The position numbers were made by a program, and so were the translations under genes. From Sphingomonas piscis (lineage in GTDB: Bacteria; Pseudomonadota; Alphaproteobacteria; Sphingomonadales; Sphingomonadaceae): a stretch of DNA of 64,000 nt. Under the pieces are notes generated by a model. The model was not told where the DNA came from and searched no databases. It saw only the letters and a list, made by a program, of their open reading frames with translations. Where the stretch lies: NCBI RefSeq assembly GCF_011300455.1, contig NZ_CP049869.1, positions 310,001-374,000 of the forward strand. Direction: 5' to 3'. Below are positions 56,420-64,000 of this stretch, one piece after another (the stretch's first letter is position 1; each line of letters starts with the position of its first letter).

Positions 56420-58189
56420 ATGGCCCGAAACACATCCCGCGCGACCGGCCGGTCGCTCTCCAGCCTCGCGATGATCTGGAGCTTCACCCGCCGCTATCCG
56501 GGCCAGATCCTGGTAGCGGCCCTTGCTTTGCTGGTGGCTGCCGCGGCAACGTCCGGAATTCCGATCGCCTTCAAGCTGATCATCGACAAGGGCTTCGGAG
56601 AAGGCGGCGCTCCGTCCGACCTGTCCCGCTGGTTCCATTATCTGTTGCTGCTGGTGGCGGTCATGGCGGTCGCGACCGCCGTTCGCTTCTACTTCGTGAC
56701 CCTACTGGGCGAGCGGACCGTCGCCGACATCCGCCGCGCTGTTCACCGCAACCTGCTGCGCCTGTCCCCTGCCTTCTTCGAGGAGAACAGCCCGGCGGAG
56801 ATCACGTCGCGGATCACCGTCGATACCACCATCATCGAACAGGTGGTCGGCACCACCGCGTCCGTTGCGCTGCGCAACGTCATCCTGGCGATCAGCTGCA
56901 CCGGCATCATGTTCTACCTGGCGCCGAAGCTCGCCGGGATGATGCTGCTGGTCATCCCCCTGATCATCGGTCCCGTATCGCTGCTGGGCCGGCGCGTCCG
57001 CACATTGTCGACCCGCACGCAGGACCGTGTCGCCGACGTCGGCAGCATCACCAGCGAAGTGCTTCGGGCGATGAAGATCGTTCAGGCCTTCGGGCAGGAG
57101 GAGCGCGAAAGCCAGCGCTTCAGCGCCGCCGTCGGAGCGGTTTACGCGACGGCTAAGAAGCGGATCCTGCTGCGCTCCGTCCTGACCGCCACCGCCATCC
57201 TGCTGATGCTCGGCGCGATCGTGCTCGTCATCTGGCAGGGCGCCGTCGACGTCGCTGCGGGGCGCATGACCGGCGGTACGATCGGCGCCTTTGTCCTGTG
57301 CGGCGGCCTTCTCGGCGGCGCATTCGGCGCATTGTCGGAAGTGTTCGGCGACTTACTGCGCGCCGCCGGCGCGTCTGACCGGCTCAACGAACTTCTGACC
57401 GCCGAGCCCGACATCCGTGCACCCGCAACGCCGACCCCGCTGCCGGCCCATGCGACCGGCGCTTTGGCGTTCGACCATGTGACGTTCCGCTATCCAACCC
57501 GGCCCGACGTCTCGGCACTCACCGATTTCTCGCTTGCGGTGAAGCCACGCGAACGTCTCGCGGTGGTGGGCCCCTCGGGAGCAGGCAAGACGACGCTCTT
57601 CCAACTGGCACAACGCTTCTACGATCCGCACTCGGGCCGCGTGTTGCTGGACGGCGTGGACCTGCGCAATGCCGATCCAGCGGACATTCGTGAGCGGTTA
57701 GCGATCGTACCGCAGGAGACGGTAATCTTCGCCGCCTCCGCACGGGACAACCTCCGCTACGGCAATTGGGGCGCCAGCGACGATCAGCTTTGGGCGGCCG
57801 CGCGCGACGCCAATGCGGAGGAGTTCCTGCGCGGGCTCCCCGACGGCCTCGATACCTTCATGGGTGAAGGCGGTGCCAGGCTGTCGGGTGGCCAGCGTCA
57901 ACGGCTGGCGATCGCCCGAGCGTTACTTCGCGACGCACCGCTGCTGTTGCTTGATGAGGCGACCTCGGCCTTGGATGCGGAGAGCGAACGGCTGGTTCAG
58001 GACGCCCTTGACCGACTGATGGCCGACCGCACAACCATCGTCATCGCGCACCGGTTGGCGACCGTCCGAGCGGCCGACCGGATCATCGTCATGGATGAAG
58101 GACGCATTGCCGAAGAAGGCAACCATTCCGAATTGATCGCTGCGGGCGGGCTGTACGCCCGCCTCGCCCGTTTGCAGTTCGACGCTTAG
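56420..58189 (+). CDS. ABC exporter, fused permease and ATPase (MsbA type)
   Basis: A 589-residue half-transporter: six helices in residues 20-300 and an ATP-binding domain at about 345-585. Walker A GPSGAGKTT, Q-loop IVPQETVIFA, signature LSGGQRQRLAIARALL, Walker B LLLLDEATSALD and the switch histidine IAHRLATV are intact. It should work as a homodimer, exporting lipids or hydrophobic compounds. Its 3' end overlaps the convergent gene by 4 nt. Sequence resembles the MsbA/LmrA group broadly; lipid A flipping is possible but unproven. Confidence 0.92.
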   Translation: MARNTSRATGRSLSSLAMIWSFTRRYPGQILVAALALLVAAAATSGIPIAFKLIIDKGFGEGGAPSDLSRWFHYLLLLVAVMAVATAVRFYFVTLLGERTVADIRRAVHRNLLRLSPAFFEENSPAEITSRITVDTTIIEQVVGTTASVALRNVILAISCTGIMFYLAPKLAGMMLLVIPLIIGPVSLLGRRVRTLSTRTQDRVADVGSITSEVLRAMKIVQAFGQEERESQRFSAAVGAVYATAKKRILLRSVLTATAILLMLGAIVLVIWQGAVDVAAGRMTGGTIGAFVLCGGLLGGAFGALSEVFGDLLRAAGASDRLNELLTAEPDIRAPATPTPLPAHATGALAFDHVTFRYPTRPDVSALTDFSLAVKPRERLAVVGPSGAGKTTLFQLAQRFYDPHSGRVLLDGVDLRNADPADIRERLAIVPQETVIFAASARDNLRYGNWGASDDQLWAAARDANAEEFLRGLPDGLDTFMGEGGARLSGGQRQRLAIARALLRDAPLLLLDEATSALDAESERLVQDALDRLMADRTTIVIAHRLATVRAADRIIVMDEGRIAEEGNHSELIAAGGLYARLARLQFDA

Positions 58190-58818
58190 GCGTTCGCTCC
58201 GCCGTCGTTGCCGGTGTTTCCGGCTCCGCCGGTCTTGCCGCGGCCGCGCCCACCACCGGTCGAGCGCGTGCTCTTGCGGGCCGTTGTGGACCGGCTCTTC
58301 GTCGCCCGTGCTGGCTTGGCGTCGCCACTCGCGGCTGCAGACCGGCTTGCGCCAGTGGCCGCGGCCGACTTGGCACGGCTCGCCGCGGGCTTCTTCGCTG
58401 CCGTCTTGGCGCGGGTGCCCGACTTCGCCGACGAAGCAGGGCTCGACTTGGAACGCGAACGGCTTCCGCTGCCGGCAGACGTTGTGGTCGTGCTTGATGC
58501 GCCCGACGACGAGGAGCCTTCATCGCCACCAAAGCGCCCGGACAACACCCGCTGCGCCGCATCGGCGACCGCTTCGGCAATCAGCGAGCCCAGCTTGGTC
58601 GCACTCGAAACGGCAGCGGTTGCTGCATTACTAGCGCTGTCGGCAGCATCGAGGCCCGCATCACGAATTTTGCGACGGGCGGCGGGGCTGGCGCTGATTG
58701 CCGCCGCGGCGGCGGCGAGGCCCGCCGCCAGCATTTCACGGCTGAGCGCGACCTTTGCCAGCTTGTCGACCGTGCTTTCGCTCGACGTGGAAGAATTCTT
58801 GCTGTCGGATTTGGCCAT
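58186..58818 (-). CDS. Protein with alanine-rich helical domain and histone-H1-like basic tail
   Basis: A 210-residue protein. Residues 1-40 are Ser/Lys-rich, 40-100 are an Ala-rich predicted helical region (SREMLAAGLAAAAAAISASP), then a Ser/Thr stretch, and from about 135 on a Lys/Arg/Ala/Ser/Thr tail (SKSSPASSAKSGTRAKTAAK, AKPARATKSRSTTARKS) ending in a Gly/Arg-rich part. The tail resembles histone H1 and bacterial H1-like nucleoid proteins. ATG at 58818 follows GGGAGGATCAG; a longer frame lacks support. It may bind DNA or polyanions such as RNA or polyphosphate. Confidence 0.72.
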   Translation of the reverse strand: MAKSDSKNSSTSSESTVDKLAKVALSREMLAAGLAAAAAAISASPAARRKIRDAGLDAADSASNAATAAVSSATKLGSLIAEAVADAAQRVLSGRFGGDEGSSSSGASSTTTTSAGSGSRSRSKSSPASSAKSGTRAKTAAKKPAASRAKSAAATGASRSAAASGDAKPARATKSRSTTARKSTRSTGGGRGRGKTGGAGNTGNDGGANA

Positions 58819-58953
58819 CTGATCCTCCCTGTTTCGAGGTAGAAGACACTTCAAAGCCGTAACGGTTCCGTATCGCCTTACTGCCGCCAAGCTCGCGAAG
58901 CGTGCAAAAGGGTTCAGCGATTGTTCAACGCGTTGGAGCAAACCGCAACTGCA

Positions 58954-59385
58954 ATGTTTCCGGGGCTAACTTCCGCTTCCATCCTGCTTGCCTGGCTGCC
59001 GGCCATGTTCGGCCTTGCCGGACCGGGTGAACCGACGGTCACCCGGATGATCGTTCAGGAACAGCTGATCATCAAGATTCCGGTGCGCCCACAACCGATC
59101 CGACGCCCGCTCGTGTGGGAAGAGCATAAGGGACCCAAATGCATCAACACCGGCCAGATCAGGGGGGCGGTTCTCGCTGGCACAACGGCGGTCGACTTCG
59201 CGCTCAATGGCGGCGGAAGGGTCCGCGCGAAGCTCGATGACGATTGTCCCGCGCTGGATTTCTACAATGGCTTCTACTTGAAGCCGGAGGATGAGCGCAT
59301 CTGCGCCGACCGCGACTCCATCCACTCGCGCATGGGCGGCAGTTGCCAGATCGATACATTCCGGAGCCTCAGCCCTAAAGGCTGA
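58954..59385 (+). CDS. Conserved hypothetical secreted protein
   Basis: A 143-residue protein with an N-terminal hydrophobic segment (TSASILLAWLPAMFGLAG) that may be a signal anchor, and a soluble part with four cysteines (KCINTGQIRGAV, DDDCPALDFYNGFY, RICADRDSIH, GGSCQIDTFR), likely paired by disulfides. The frame starts at a TTG at 58921, but ATG 58954 begins the hydrophobic segment and is preferred. I have seen similar small proteins in sphingomonads, without function. Upstream of the DEAD-box gene by 115 nt. Confidence 0.7.
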   Translation: MFPGLTSASILLAWLPAMFGLAGPGEPTVTRMIVQEQLIIKIPVRPQPIRRPLVWEEHKGPKCINTGQIRGAVLAGTTAVDFALNGGGRVRAKLDDDCPALDFYNGFYLKPEDERICADRDSIHSRMGGSCQIDTFRSLSPKG

Positions 59386-59500
59386 ATGCCGCATTTCTTG
59401 ACTTATCCGCCCTTCGCGGTCTAGCGCCTCAAGGCGCAGCGGCAGCGTCCTTTAAGAAGACGCCCGCCTCTCTCTTCAACCCTGCTTTGTTGGACACTGG

Positions 59501-62861
<3,361 letters not shown>

Positions 62862-63788
62862 TCACTCAGCGACGACCTTCGGCAGCTCGCTGATCGGTTC
62901 GACGATGATGTTGCGGAACATGGTTTCCGCGCCTTCGGACTGAAGCTGGATTCGCCCGCGGGTCAGCGGCGTGCGGCGGCCATTCTTCAGGTTCACCGTC
63001 GACAGCCGAGTGACGATCATGACCGGCTCACCATTGACAACATGCACCGCCTTGTCGCCGACGACATAAAGGTCGAGCTTGTTCCACTCGCCAACCGGCT
63101 TCTCGGCGTCCTTGGCGCCCTCGATGTTCCAGGCGGGGGTCTTCACCTCCATCGGCTTGCCGCCGAGCATGAAGCGCCGCTTCGGATAGATGATGCTTGG
63201 GTCATGCCCAGCCTCGGCAGTAGCGCTCGCATCTTCACCGACGCGGACCACCATGCCCGTCGAGCCCTTCATGATCTCGAACTCGATCGAGCGCATCCAC
63301 GTCCCGAACACGGCGCCATGCGGTCCGCTGGAATGATAAAGGAGGCCGTTATTTTCCGGCAGATCGAGCCGCGGTGCGTGGCGCTTGCCGGTCCAGCGGA
63401 AATCCAGGCTAAGATGATAGTTGCCGATCACGCGCTTGTGGACCAGGCTGCCCCAGGTCTTGCCGTCGACGAACAGCACCGGCCCGCCGTCCGCCTGAAT
63501 GACCTTGAAGGTCGTGCCCTTGCCGTGGGCGCCGAGCGGCTTCACCTTGGGCGCGGTATAGGTGAGCGACGGGTCCGCGTAACCGAGCCATGCTTCCCAG
63601 TCGTTCAGGTCCTTGCCGTTGAACAACGGGTATGCGGGTCCGGTCGCCTTTGGCAGGCTTTCGATCTTCAACTTCTGCTTCTTGTACGGCGGGTCGTTGG
63701 CAATCGCCGCCGCCTCGGCCGCTGTGATCTTCTCTTCCGGTGCAACCGCTACAGCCGCAGCCGTAAGCGCCAACGCTACTGACAACAT
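62862..63788 (-). CDS. DUF1080 (3-keto-disaccharide hydrolase-like) secreted protein
   Basis: A 308-residue protein with a signal peptide (MLSVALALTAAAVAVAPEE) and a DUF1080 beta-sandwich. The family opening YPLFNGKDLNDWEAWLG, YHLSLDFRWTG and ENNGLLYHSSGPHGAVFG (substrate face) are clear. Recent work on the family indicates 3-keto-glycoside hydrolysis. ATG 63788 begins the signal peptide. The gene is divergent from a quinoprotein dehydrogenase gene 71 nt away, which would fit oxidation of sugars followed by cleavage; that link is inferred. Confidence 0.87.
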   Translation of the reverse strand: MLSVALALTAAAVAVAPEEKITAAEAAAIANDPPYKKQKLKIESLPKATGPAYPLFNGKDLNDWEAWLGYADPSLTYTAPKVKPLGAHGKGTTFKVIQADGGPVLFVDGKTWGSLVHKRVIGNYHLSLDFRWTGKRHAPRLDLPENNGLLYHSSGPHGAVFGTWMRSIEFEIMKGSTGMVVRVGEDASATAEAGHDPSIIYPKRRFMLGGKPMEVKTPAWNIEGAKDAEKPVGEWNKLDLYVVGDKAVHVVNGEPVMIVTRLSTVNLKNGRRTPLTRGRIQLQSEGAETMFRNIIVEPISELPKVVAE

Positions 63789-63859
63789 CTTCGGTTCCCC
63801 GTCCACTCTCGCAAAAGCTGTGCGTGCGGCTAGTAATGAGCGCGGAGGGGGATGTCTGT

Positions 63860-64000
63860 ATGCTTTATCGCCATGGCCGCTTGACCTCGGACCGGCTTGC
63901 GACGGCAGCACTCGGTCTCTCCGCTCTGGCGCTGGTCGCGGCCGCCGGCGCGGCGCCGCCGGCGACGGACTGGCCCATGTACGGGGGCAGTTCGACCGGC
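63860..64000 (+). CDS. PQQ-dependent dehydrogenase, partial (N-terminus only)
   Basis: The first 47 codons of a protein that continues past the window. A signal/anchor segment (LGLSALALVAAAGAAPPATD) is followed by WPMYGGSSTG, which matches the start of quinoprotein glucose or alcohol dehydrogenase propellers (W-P-x-Y-G-G). Expected to oxidise a sugar or alcohol in the periplasm using pyrroloquinoline quinone. ATG 63860 is preceded by GGAGGGG. The propeller itself is outside the window, so the call rests on the motif and on the divergent DUF1080 neighbour. Confidence 0.65.
   Translation, partial: MLYRHGRLTSDRLATAALGLSALALVAAAGAAPPATDWPMYGGSSTG

Overview
The window is GC-rich DNA from an alphaproteobacterium, most likely a sphingomonad (Sphingomonadales). 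The evidence is three TonB-dependent receptors (TBDRs) of the long sphingomonad type, a TamA/TamB pair, an S24 repressor with small neighbours that look sphingomonad-specific, and the housekeeping gene set. No insertion sequence, integrase, CRISPR array or rRNA was seen. There is one tRNA, Gly(CCC).

Positions 1-31.6 kb are accessory catabolic DNA in two blocks. Block A (minus strand, 16995 down to 1798) reads as one operon of twelve genes: CocE-type hydrolase, TBDR, CapA-like phosphoesterase, TRAP transporter (DctQ, DctM, DctP), two subunits related to radical 2-hydroxyacyl-CoA dehydratase/benzoyl-CoA reductase, a tandem-fused and a single class III CoA-transferase, an esterase and a MarR regulator. 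Eight successive junctions are 4-nt start/stop overlaps. A divergent FCD-type GntR regulator sits next to a perfect ATTGT-TG-ACAAT palindrome. The likely logic is import of an organic acid or ester, hydrolysis, CoA activation, then dehydration or reduction. The substrate is unknown. A third TBDR (partial) lies beyond the operon.

Block B (plus strand, 19178-31609) holds an aldo/keto reductase, a cytochrome P450, an MmgE/PrpD protein, a LacI regulator, an alpha/beta hydrolase, a second CapA-like protein, an unknown permease, a TBDR and a tannase-like esterase. Three intergenic gaps carry near-identical 14-bp palindromes (consensus TGYAARC-GCTTKCA), the probable operators of the LacI protein. 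Both blocks share TBDR, CapA-like and esterase parts. Block B ends just before tRNA-Gly.

Positions 31.7-64 kb are mostly core genes: Na+/H+ antiporter, cinA-like, map, nucleotidyltransferase, glnB, L,D-transpeptidase, glnA, PilZ protein, MHS transporter, tamB-tamA, S24 repressor region, PfpI-like protein, topoisomerase IB, MscS channel, DHA2 pump, PHA depolymerase, ABC exporter, a protein with a histone-H1-like tail, DEAD-box helicase, tgt, TauE/SafE permease, DUF1080 protein and the start of a PQQ dehydrogenase.

A cross-cutting observation is that five reading-frame breaks in four genes (dctP twice, the gene at 49266-49759, the helicase tail and tgt) are each repaired by adding one base to a run of exactly four G or C. 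This points to homopolymer under-calling in the assembly more than to real gene decay.
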